Shown here: one piece after another, positions 54,474-64,000 of the stretch
How the letters are laid out: every line of letters starts with the position of its first letter
Position numbering within the stretch: position 1 is the first letter of the stretch
Origin: Areca catechu
Taxonomy: Eukaryota > Streptophyta > Magnoliopsida > Arecales > Arecaceae
DNA: 64,000 nucleotides
Reading direction: 5' to 3'
Assembly (NCBI GenBank): GCA_021397845.1
Contig: CM038046.1
Location: 6,305,001 to 6,369,000, forward strand
The notes under the pieces: model-generated
Databases searched by the model: none
Told to the model about the DNA's origin: nothing
What the model saw: the letters and a program-made list of their open reading frames with translations, nothing else
Position numbers and translations under genes: made by a program

Positions 54474-57109
54474 ACGGCATATAACTTGATGCAGATACCC
54501 AAATTATAAGCACATTACTGACAAAAAAAGTAACAAATAAAACAAAGCTATATTTTGTTTTCATATACTTCCACAATGAATCTTGCTAAATCTTTCCCCC
54601 GCATGATCATAAACAACATGCCGTAAAGAATTCTCCCAACAATGCTTCGATCAACTTCAAATGATATCAGGATAAAAATTTTAGTATTTGGCTGAGGATT
54701 CTAGCCATGTACAAATTAGTCATATAGGTCTAATATATTTCACATGGACAAATTTCACAAAAATTGTGGGCAAGCCAAGAAAATGTTGAAGATCAATATC
54801 TGGCAAGAAAGAAAGGAGGGATATGAGGAAATTTTCTATGAATGAGGAAATTATTCTTTTGCATGGACTATCCAAATTTGGAGTCACATAGCACACAGCA
54901 AGGAATCAGGGTTTGCCAACCAAGGATCTAATCCACCAACTGGTTCTCTTTGCCCATAGGAACATCAGATGAGCAACCACATCCAAATCCAGTGTATGTC
55001 AGCAACCACATCTGAATCCAGAATACATCTGCTAATGGATCTTCTGCCGATGCAGCTAGACAAGGCATTCAGCTCCAAGGTTTACATATCAAATCATCAA
55101 TTGCTCCAGGGAACAGACTACAAGCTGGGAGGGTGACCAGGGCTGTGCTGGCAATGATGATAAAAGCAATGCTTGGCTAATCCTTTGACCGCAATTATTT
55201 CTTCTGGATATATTCTTTGGTTTTCACATTTTGAATCAGCATTTTAAGCCCCCTCCCCATGTCTCTCCTCAAAATACTATTCAATGTGATAGGAAACGCA
55301 TGATTGGAAACAGAAACTTAATTTGTGATTTTACAAGAGAAAAAGACTGAATAATGGTCATTGACAACATTATTATTCTTGAGGATAAGGGAGGCTTAAA
55401 AGGAAGCCACCCAATTTTATTAATTTAAGGAAGAGAATGTACAACAAGATGATCGGTTCCAAGATCGAGCAATTACAATAAGATATACATGTCTCTGAAC
55501 TTTCACAAGAACAAAGGAAAGAAATTTGATCTGCTAAAAGGTATGCCCCGTTTATCAAATGAGATGAGAAAATGTAAAGAAGCATAGAATATAGTAGGAA
55601 GGAATATTTTTTTTAAAAAAGGGAAATATTTATGTAACAACAGAAACAAAATTGAACAAGGGCTATAGGACCAGGATGCAATTTTAACAATGTTTTTAAA
55701 AATCTCGGATGAACTTTATTAAGGTAAAATTTAATATGTTCTTTTTTCTTGCATCACAAATTCCTACCCCTTTTTGACAGATGATAGCCATGAAGTTTTA
55801 ATGGATGTTCTAGCAAGTTCCAAGTCTATAGCAATAATTAAAACACTTTACTTCATGAAATTCATTTTGATGATAAGACTAAACATTCGAAAGCCATGAA
55901 GAAAGTATGCATTAAATTACACCAACTTAAACAATAAGAAATTGAGCCTATAATTTTGTGCAACGTATATAGTTTATTAACATTTTTGCCAAATATCATT
56001 TGGGAAACCCTTCTTTTCTATGTTTTTTATCCAAAATTCACTTTTGCTCATGATGTTTGCTTTACATGCTCTACATCCCATTTAACATCGATGGCTCAAT
56101 GTGCACCTGCCAACAAGAAGGAAAAAGAATGTGCAAATAGACATTTTGCCTTCCTAAGCTTCTTGAAAGTAGTTTACCCCGGAAGTTTTGCAGATCCTAG
56201 TCATTAATGCAGTACGTACTGTACATTTATATTCATCAACACTAGCATTCATGTAAACAAATGATCTTCAGTACATGTTTCATCTTGGATTCTCAAGCCG
56301 AAAAGAGTCTACACTGGAAAGTGGTAAATTTCCTCTTTGTATAGTTGATTACCATCGAGTATTTGCAGATGCTAGACATTACTTTTATATCAATTTGAGC
56401 TCCAATTTAGCATCAGTGGGAATGGGACATATTCGTCTCTGTATCAGGTAATATGTAGTAATTATCATTGACATTATTTGAGCTAGAAAATAATGCAGTG
56501 GACATGGGATGGATTAGCCTCAGTATCAGGTAATATGAATAAATCAAAATTAACATGATTTCAGATCATTTTGTTAGTTTTTAGGAGCTTGATGTGCACA
56601 AACACGCAGATATCCTAAAAAGCACTAATCTCCTTACACCACACTAAAAGTTGGTCTAGGAAATTGCCCCAAATTGTAGGAAAGTCATTTAAGTATTTTG
56701 TTCCTATGAAGAACTTTCTGGGGATTTTTAAGAACTTGATGTGCACATATACCCAAAGATCTCCTTTAAGAAACTAGTATTCTTATGCTACACAAGAAGA
56801 AGAACCAAAGAGAAGAAAGCTGTCCATGTTGCTGGAAAAAGAAAAAGAGGATATCATGTTAGTCTGATGGAAGTCATTTAAGGTTTCAAAGAAAAAGTTG
56901 TGGTATTTTAAACACACAGAAATTCAACATATCCATTTTGATATTTAAATTCCTTTTAGTTACATTTATTTTCTTTTGGTGCCATTTATGGTACAAATAA
57001 ACTACTCTCAAGTTGTTATGAATCTCCCCTCCCACAAAAAAACTCAAAAGAAAAAAAACCACACAACCATATTTCATCATATCAAAGAAAATAATTATCT
57101 AAAGGAGTG
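54474..57109. other. Unassigned sequence, no gene recognised
   Basis: AT-rich, with a short duplicated phrase AGCAACCACATC(C/T)(A/G)AATCCAG at 54973-55025 and another AGGTAATATG(T/A)A near 56447 and 56527. Open frames are isolated and without known domains. It may include introns of the possible gene at 54147-54399. Confidence 0.5.
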
Positions 57110-57211
57110 CACTTCGACGGTAGGTAGGAGAGTAGTGTCTTGGTTATCGTGCCTTCCCATCGTTCTTTTTGGTTCTCCATCGAACATCTTATGTGCTTTA
57201 CTTTAGGAGTA

Positions 57212-59215
57212 ATGGCAGACAAGTGTAAGCTCCGAAAGGGGAACGGCCGAGGGTCTTCCGACTCCGTCGAGGACCGATCCTGGGCTCGTGTTGTGCAGGG
57301 TTTCCCTCGTGGTGCTTCCTGGACTTCTCACAAAATTGCAGAGGAAGAAATCGACCAACTTCAGGGCTACTTCACGAGAGTTCTTGAGCTTCCCCACTCT
57401 ATGTTGGAGGAGTCTCATCGCCAGTGGGAAAACAGATCGGTGTTTGTGAGGAGCCTGGGGTGCCGGGTGCTGGCCAGTTGGGTGGCGAAGGAGGTCAAGC
57501 TGAAGCTCAAGTTTGAGGAGTCGGAAGTGTTCCCTATAGCTGAAGACCACATGATTCTCCGATTCAAGAACGAAGATGATTGTGCTTTGGCTCGCTCGGG
57601 AGGTCCCTAGTTCGTCACCGGACAGCTGTTGGCTATGGAGCCTTGGCAACCGGATTTCGTTCTAGCTCACTGTCTGATCCAAAAGACGGTGGTTTGGTTG
57701 AGGTTGCCGGAACTTCTGATGGAGTTTTGGCTATCTACTGCTATAATGGCGATAGCTACGAAGGCGGGAAGACCCTTGGTGATTGATGACTTTACCAAAA
57801 ATCTTAAGAAGACTGGTTATGCTAGGGTGAAAGTGGAGCTGGATACTAGCAATCCCTTGAAGCCGGGGGTTCTACTACACGGGAGGAATGGACATTTCTG
57901 GCAGCAGTTTCTGTATGAGAATCTACCAGTTGTCTGTTATCGATGCGGGAGAATGGGCCATTTGGATGATACATGCGGGTGCTCTGATGGTTCTTCCTTA
58001 TCGGACAATGCTCAGTGCCAGATTTTGCCAGATAATGTGGTGGTAGCTGAGGAGGGATCCATGGATAGGCTATGCCCTCTGGTGCAAGAGAACAAAAGGT
58101 TTGATGGGGGAGGCCGTCCCAAGCTCGGACCATGGCCGGTGACCTCCCGCATCAGGCAACCCCATGCTCCCAGGGCTCCGGTGAGAGGTAGAAGGGACCA
58201 AGATAAGCTCAATGAAAGGTGCCCTGACTCATCATACCCATGCTCGTCTTCCCCACCACTGAGCTCCCCAAGGAATCTCTCTTCTCCCTTGAACTCGCCG
58301 CCGAATTCAGATAGCTGGCAGAAGCCAACCAAAGTGGCTCGCCATCAGTCACCTAGTTTAGGTGAAGGTGAGCCAACGAAGGAGGACGCTGCGGCTGGTA
58401 ATGGGTTCTCTGCTCTCAGGTCATTGGGTGATAAGATGGACTTGGGAGTTAATGAAGATTCTGGGCCACGGGATGTGGCTATGATTGATCCTTCTTCGGG
58501 ATCCTTGAAGAGAGCAAGGAGCCCTCCGAAACCGGCCCTTTCCAACTTGTCCACTTCGGTTCAAGGTAAATAGCCTGTGGCTTCTCTGGCTACTATCTCG
58601 GCTTCATCGGCCTCCGATTAGGTTAGCTCCCCTTCTCTATGCCTGGGTGGGGGTCGGGTTGAGGGAGGCTCTAAGAGGACTCTGTACTCTCTATCCTCTG
58701 GTTCCTTATCTATGGCTTTAGTTTCTTTTACTTCGCTGGATGCTTGCCGTGTTGTAGAGGGGGTGAACAATTTCTCTGGGAGGTTAACTGACTTTGTTTC
58801 GGGGGATGTGGAGTCTTTGTTCAAGAAAGGACCTCTAGTTTTAGCTTATGGTAATGCTGAAGGGGGTCGGCCTGACTCCTTTTTTACTGCTGCTGTTGCT
58901 CGAGTGAAGGATTCTGGGAGAGCTAAGGGGAAGGGCTGTCTCCAAATTATGCAACTCAATGGTGGGGAGGAGCCTGACTCTTCAGTGGTCCACTCAAGTT
59001 CTCAGGAAGAGCCTGAGATTTGTGGCGGGCCTTCTAAACCAATGCATGATATGGGGCAGTCATCTAATGGGGCTAGTCGGACTCCAACAGATGTGGACTC
59101 TATAAGACCTGTCCCTGATGCAAAATCAAGCCATGAGGGGATCGCTAAGCAATTGAAGGATGCCTTATGTGCAGGAGGGTCAGGGATTTCCAAGTCCCTA
59201 GGATGGGAAGGTTAG
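57212..59215 (+). pseudogene. LINE ORF1 (RNA-binding protein), three in-frame amber stops
   Basis: One reading frame from MADKCKLRKG to SLGWEG-stop, 667 codons long. It is broken only by three TAG codons (57608-57610, 58571-58573 and 58618-58620) and has no frame shift. Residues 40-200 resemble DUF4283 (IDQLQGYFTRVLELPH, WVAKEVKLKLKF, MEPWQPDFV), and the knuckle CYRCGRMGHLDDTC lies at residues 242-255. The rest is Ser/Pro-rich. ORF1 proteins coat LINE RNA. The first stop stands where relatives have Trp (GGP-W-FVTG), the other two fit Gln. Two of the three stops thus fit CAG to TAG. Confidence 0.9.
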
Positions 59216-59249
59216 GTGGTTTGTATTTTCAATCATCAATTTAATCTCT

Positions 59250-60516
59250 ATGAAGGTTATGGTATGGAATGTTAGGGGTGCGGGAAAGCCCTCTTTTTAT
59301 TTTACCTTTTGTCGATTGGGGCAGCAATATAATCCTGATTTATGTTTTGTTAGAAACTAGGCTCTGTGGTCCTGGTTTGGATCGATTCTGCAACCGAATT
59401 CAGGAAGATTGGGGGTGTTATGCTATTTACTCCCAGGATCTCTCGGGTGGCATTATTGTGGTTTGGCACAAGGGGATGGCTAGGGTGAATATTTTCAATC
59501 GCAGTTCTCAACAGGCGTCCATAGTTATTTTTGAGAATTATGATCCTACTTGGCTGCTTTCAGGGATCTATGTTAGCACTTATTATAGGGAGGGAAGAAT
59601 AGTGTGGCAAGAGGTTTCTGCTTTGGTGGACCAGGGCATACCTACGGTTGCGGGGAATTTTAATTGTGTGCTTGCTGTTGAGGATAATAGAGGGGGTCAG
59701 CCTTTTATGGAGGATGTTGCTTCTAGGAAGTTTGCTTAGTTCTTACAAACCAATGGTCTGGTAGATTTGAGGTTTGTGGGGCCCCGCTTTACTTGGTGCA
59801 ATAACTGATCTGGGGCAGCTAGAGTTTGGGAGCGTATTGACAGGATGTTTGCTACACCAGACTGGCTCCTCTTGCATCCTGAGCATCAGGTTCATCATCT
59901 ACCTAGACTTGTTTCTGACCATTGTCCGGTCCTTCTTACTATGTTTGTCTTGGCCCCTTGTCATGCTCCTTTCAAATTCGAAAAGTTTTGATTGGCTTAT
60001 CCTAGTTTATGAAATATAGTTAGGAAGGTATGAAAGTTATCTATTCGGGGGAATGCGAGCTACCGGATTTCCCGCAGGCTCTCCTTAGTCAAGCACCGGC
60101 TCCTCAGGTGGAATAAGGACAAGATAGGTAATATCTCCTCGATTACTACGGAGACCTCCATCAATGTTCTCCAAAAAAGGGAGGAGAGGGAAAGGGGATT
60201 GAGAGATGTTGATTTGGTAGTTCTTCGAAACTACCTATCCATGCATTATGCCTTTCTAAGTCAACAAGAAATTATGTGGAGGCAAAAGTTCAAAATGCAG
60301 TGGTTGAAGGAGAGAGACAGGAATACTCGGTTCTTTCATCAGGCTACTGTCATCCGCCGGCACAGAAACCGAATCAAGACGCTGCGATCTTCGGAGGGGA
60401 GTTGGTTGGAGGATGCTGACGATGTTAGACGGGAGATCTACAAATTCTTTTCTTCTAGATGGGCTAGGCCCTTGGCGGACCCCCTCTCCTTCTACTCCCC
60501 CCATCCTGAGGCTTAG
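59250..60516 (+). pseudogene. LINE ORF2 endonuclease region
   Basis: Starts MKVMVWNVRGAGKPS, the classic plant LINE ORF2 beginning. It continues through frame shifts as RIQEDWGCYAIYSQDLSGGI, IPTVAGNFNCVLAVEDNRGG, LVDLRFVGPRFTWCN, ERIDRMFATPDW and RLVSDHCPVLL. In the usual GDFN motif the catalytic Asp is Asn (GNFN). SDH is intact. Linker text MWRQKFKMQWLKERDRNTRF follows (60270-60330). The protein would nick target DNA for priming; this copy is dead. Confidence 0.88.
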
Positions 60517-60803
60517 GTTTCTCCAGATGAGAACGGTTGCCTACTTGTCCTATTTCTGTAGAGGAGATTCGATTTGTTCTCTGGTCTATGGATGAAGATA
60601 AAATTCAAGGCCCTGATAGGTTTCCTCCCTTATTTTTCAGGAGGTATTGGTGTATCATTTGGCGGGAGGTTGTCTCTGCAGTGCAGGAATTTTTTGCAAT
60701 TGGCCACATACTTGACAGTTGGAAGCAAACCTTTATTACTCTTGTTCTGAAGCATCTTGATGTTTCTGAGCCGAAATATTTTAGGCCTATCAGCTTATGT
60801 AAT
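60517..60803 (+). pseudogene. LINE ORF2, start of reverse transcriptase
   Basis: Reads TCPISVEEIRFVLWSMDEDK, IQGPDRFPPLFFRRYW and LDVSEPKYFRPISLCN, the first RT motifs (A/G-PDG-F and RPISL-N). It ends abruptly at the gypsy LTR. Confidence 0.9.
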
Positions 60804-62183
60804 TATCACGCCCCGAATCCAACACCGGAATCGGCTACGTGACCAGCCGTACAAATCCTAGAATACATTTTAGAGATCATGCAAGGCCTGGATACTCAAC
60901 ATTCACTTTATTCAAAAAGCACTTCAGATAAACCAATATTATATAAACAATTATTTAATAATTAAACTGTTCATTTATGCAAGAACAAAATCACTATATG
61001 ATCTACTGATTCACACAAGCATCAGTAACCGAAAAAAACAAACTAATTAAACTATCTAAACAAGGTTGACGTTCAATCTCATGTCCAGCCCGATCCTTCC
61101 TATGCATCCTGAGTCCCTAGAAAAAAATCAAAAAGTAAGGAATGAGCTCTACAGCCCAGTAAGGTCTCCAAACAATCACACTAATAATAATATAACCTAA
61201 AAATAACAAGAAAACAACAGTTATCAGATCACGTAACCAAAACATCTCAAATATCAAGTATAGCAAAATCTTTGATAACATCATATTTTCTTTTAGTCTA
61301 TCAATTAGTTATCCTTCTTCTTTAGGATTATGGACTAACCATGGTCATGCTCCAGTCCATGACTGGCAAAATCATTGTCCATGCCTGTGAAAGGCAATAT
61401 TTGTCACGATTCCGTCTGTGACCGGTAATATCATTGTCCATGCCTGAGAAAGGCAATATTTATCAAGATTCCGCTTGTGACCGACAATATCATTGTCTAT
61501 GCCTGTGAAAGGCAATATTTGTCATGATCTGTGATCGGCAATATCATTGTCCATGCCTATGAAAGATAATATTTGTTACGATTCCGCCTGTGACCGGCAA
61601 TATCATTAACCACGATTTCGTAGCATGGCTAGTCCAATTAGCTCATTCTCTTAATTAACACTTTATTCTTTCACATAAATCATATCATTTACAGCTTTCC
61701 AATAACTGATATTATAGTCCAATCCATACAAATATCACATTATTTGATAAAACATAGTATACAAGAACATAACTTGTAACAACAACAATCATACTGTCTA
61801 GCATAAAAATCAAACTATTCCATGCAAAACTAATCATGCATGCCGATGCTCATATGCAGGGATCAAATCATGTCATAATAAACACACATATATATAACTG
61901 GTGATCAGGTCCAGAGATCCTTACCTTCCAGAAGATACTCCTAGTATATCCGATATCAGTCCATATCCGGAGCCCGCTCAATACTTTCCTGCTCAGAACG
62001 CCGATCCCCTACAATAATAAATAATTTATTTAAAACTCTTCTACGATTCACCCGAAAAACCCTAACTACACGAATTTCGAGAAGGAAGACTTTTCAATCC
62101 TCTCCTCTTTCTCTCCTCCTCTCTCATCTTCTCTCTCCTCTCTCACCTCATCTTCTCTCTCCTCTTTCTCTCTCTTCATCTTC

Positions 62184-62215
<32 letters not shown>

Positions 62216-62848
62216 CCTTTCTTCTCTTTTTTTTTCTTCCTTTTCTTCCCTTCTTTCTTTCTCTCCCCCGAACCCCTCTCCCTGCTACCTTCCTCGGCTC
62301 AACCGAGCCGACCTCCCCTAGCTGCTGGCGGCAGCCATCGGAGACGGTTTGCGGGGAGGGCTCGACAGATCGGAGGCGAACGGCGGCGTGGCCGTCGGCG
62401 GTCCACTGCTCCAAGACAACCCGAACTAAAACAAACCAAAAAAAACTAGATTTAAACCCTTCAAAACCATAAAAGAAATCTCACTAGGCCTCGACGGTCC
62501 CTCGGATGCTCACCGGAGAGGAAAATGATGGTGTGGGAGAGCTCGATCGGGCTTGATTCAGTGGCGGTGAGAAGTATTTAAAGAATCCACACCGACGGGT
62601 TCCCTCATCATTTGGAAAACAAACTCCGCCCGATCGGAGTTCCAATCCATCCCGGACTCGTCACGACCACCTCTCTCTCCCCTCACGACTCCTCCCTTGA
62701 AACCTCCAGCAAAAACTCCGACCGGATAAGGAAAGTAAAAACCTCCCCTAATCCAGTTCACATCTTCCCTGTTTCGATTTTTTTTTTTCCGAACTGGGTC
62801 GAAGCCAGCTGGGCCTGCCGACTTCAGCCCAAAGGTCCAAGTATCACA
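60804..62848 (-). repeat. LTR of a Ty3/gypsy element (Tekay/Del-like)
   Basis: On + it begins TATCACGCCCCGAATCC (probably TGTCACG originally) right after the LINE codons GTAAT and ends GTCCAAGTATCACA. On the minus strand it starts TGTGATACTTGG, preceded by a purine tract AATGGGGACGAA, so this is the 3' LTR of a minus-strand element, about 2045 bp. It includes a 59-bp minisatellite (61355-61620) and a long pyrimidine tract (62095-62270). Confidence 0.8.
61355..61620. repeat. 59-bp minisatellite in the gypsy LTR
   Basis: About four to five copies of a unit containing CATTGTCCATGCCTGTGAAA and GATTCCGCCTGTGACCGGCA; starts at 61373, 61432, 61491 and 61544, the last unit shorter. Confidence 0.92.
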
Positions 62849-64000
62849 TTCGTCCCCATTAAAATAATTTCGTCCTCGAAATTAGCTTGATTGAGACTTT
62901 AATTCTTGAAAGTATCCACCCCTCATATCATTCTCAAACTCCCAATTAGCCTCTTAGGATACTTGTCTCTCAAGTCTTGACATAACAAAATTATATAATA
63001 CTCAAAACTTGATCTTTTTCATTTACAATCCATATCGAATTTCCTCGAGCTTTTCAAAATGAACACTAACCCTTTGATACGATTAATTATCCTTAACTAA
63101 CTTCACAAGAACTTCATGCTTAAAAATATCCAACCGTAACATCATCCTCGAGCTTTCAGATAATCCCACTCTTAAAATGTTTTCCTCGTACACCCTTTAC
63201 TTAACAACAAGATATAGTATTTTATTTTGGTCATCACCATTTATCTATATCGTGAATTCTTTCAATTTCCTTCAAATGAACCTTAGTGCCTCAATCTCAA
63301 ATTAAAATACATAATTCTTCATCCCTGAAATTTATTTCTCTTGATTAATCCCACATGAAAATCATAATCGGTCCACTCTATTCTTAACCAAAAGTAGAAG
63401 AAAGCTTGAGCATTAGGTACTTATCGTGGTCTTTAGCATTCTCTCTTCTCCAGACCTTCTCCATGATTATGCAATTAATTTTTATCTTATAAAAACCTCA
63501 AGCACTTCTTAAATAGAGAAATCATAAGATCAAAACTAAAGGAGTTTAGTGTCACATATATTCCCGATCCTAGCCGGTAAAGGATCATCACCGATAGATT
63601 AGCCCAAGATCAGCAACATTATCTTTTCATCTTGTTACTGAAATTCAAATCGGCACTTCCCATCATAATACTTCTAAAGCTAAAGTTAACATTCCTAATT
63701 CATTTCAGGATAACTCAAACCACTGCACTTCCACTTCGCACTCAGATAAAAAAAATTCACTAAACCATCCAGGTTCACTAATTGTATCCCTCCAAAAACT
63801 TATCTTATTTTGGTACCAGGCAGATCTCACGTTATTAAAATAAAGTTGTTGAGTCTCTTTATCTCATCCACATCTCAAGCATATCATATCAAGATTTATC
63901 CTGACCCAGTTTCTATATTGAAAGTTCTTCAAAATTTCACCATTCCTTTTTAGGATACCAAATAACTCTAATGCAAATCTGGATTAATCATACTTTCCTT
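62849..64000 (-). pseudogene. Decayed 3' end of gypsy pol and following internal DNA
   Basis: The minus strand next to the LTR reads, in decayed form, ANWEFENDMRGGYF and then NFEDEIILMG, the ending typical of Del/Tekay polyproteins (E-A-T-W-E-x-E-x-x-M-R-x-x-Y followed by TTTCGAGGACGAAATT). From about 63000 to the window edge I see no convincing domain; the text is AT-rich and full of stops. Confidence 0.55.

Larger units (their letters stand above)
57110..60803 (+). mobile_element. L1-type LINE, 3' part displaced by a gypsy insertion
   Basis: ORF1 with a DUF4283-like N-terminal part and CCHC knuckle, then ORF2 with apurinic-type endonuclease and the start of RT, all + strand. RT text ends at RPISLCN (60790-60803), where the LTR of a gypsy element begins. 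The RT catalytic core, RNase H and poly(A) end therefore lie beyond the window, if still present. The 5' border near 57110 is approximate. Confidence 0.9.

Noticed and set aside
60804..60842. Continuation of the LINE RT past 60803
   Set aside because: The frame runs on for a few codons (HAPNPTPESAT) by chance; the sequence from TATCACGCCCCG on is an LTR start, not RT.
1..64000. tRNA, rRNA and other structural RNA genes
   Set aside because: I looked for tRNA arm-like text such as GGTTCGAATCC and for rRNA signatures by eye and found none I could support; a covariance-model scan would be decisive.

Overview
The window looks like nuclear DNA of a flowering plant. The evidence is one intron-containing plant gene with canonical GT-AG junctions, a promoter-like TATA box, and a dense nested set of plant-type transposable elements (Ty1/copia, Ty3/gypsy Tat and Tekay/Del-like, L1-type LINEs, CACTA, hAT). 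The style of the elements and the gene suggest a monocot, perhaps a palm, but that guess is weak. No bacterial, organellar or CRISPR features were seen.

Layout. 1-9.65 kb: a minus-strand copia element (its left part lies outside the window) whose 5' LTR is split by a 5.7-kb CACTA transposon (3431-9176, 3-bp ATG target duplication). The CACTA keeps only scraps of its own transposase genes and carries two exons of an acyl-ACP thioesterase gene, so it is a gene-capturing, non-autonomous element. 9.65-19.6 kb: a TE-poor island with simple repeats and the only gene that looks intact, a three-exon Fe(II)/2-oxoglutarate dioxygenase of the jasmonate-induced oxygenase (JOX) type (15160-17298, 355 aa). 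19.6-30.6 kb: a decayed Tat-lineage gypsy element with both 853/854-bp LTRs, interrupted near the end of pol by a 3.6-kb LTR-derived insertion (25955-29575). 30.6-32.6 kb: a LINE remnant. 32.6-37.3 kb: a structurally complete copia element (LTRs, TTGCT duplication) whose reverse transcriptase has been deleted in frame. 37.3-42.7 kb: a foldback element, a 5'-truncated minus-strand LINE, an orientation-flipping minisatellite and AT-rich DNA with paired palindromes. 44.07-50.33 kb: a minus-strand copia element (AAGCC duplication) with a solo LTR inside its own 5' LTR. 51.8-54.0 kb: a hAT-type MITE and a 1.5-kb copia deletion derivative. 54.0-57.1 kb: sequence with a possible last exon of an unknown gene. 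57.1-60.8 kb: a LINE with ORF1, endonuclease and RT, cut by a Tekay/Del-like gypsy element whose 2.0-kb LTR and decayed 3' pol end run to the right edge.

How it works together: the only likely functional locus is the JOX-type gene, predicted to hydroxylate jasmonic acid and so dampen jasmonate signalling. Two AACGTG T/G-boxes and one CACGTG G-box lie upstream and fit jasmonate control. Everything else is a record of successive transposition. Many premature stops in the element ORFs fit C-to-T decay of methylated cytosines. I found no convincing evidence for a wholly new biological system; the best leads are the thioesterase-carrying CACTA, the internally deleted copia elements, and the inverted minisatellite/palindrome block.
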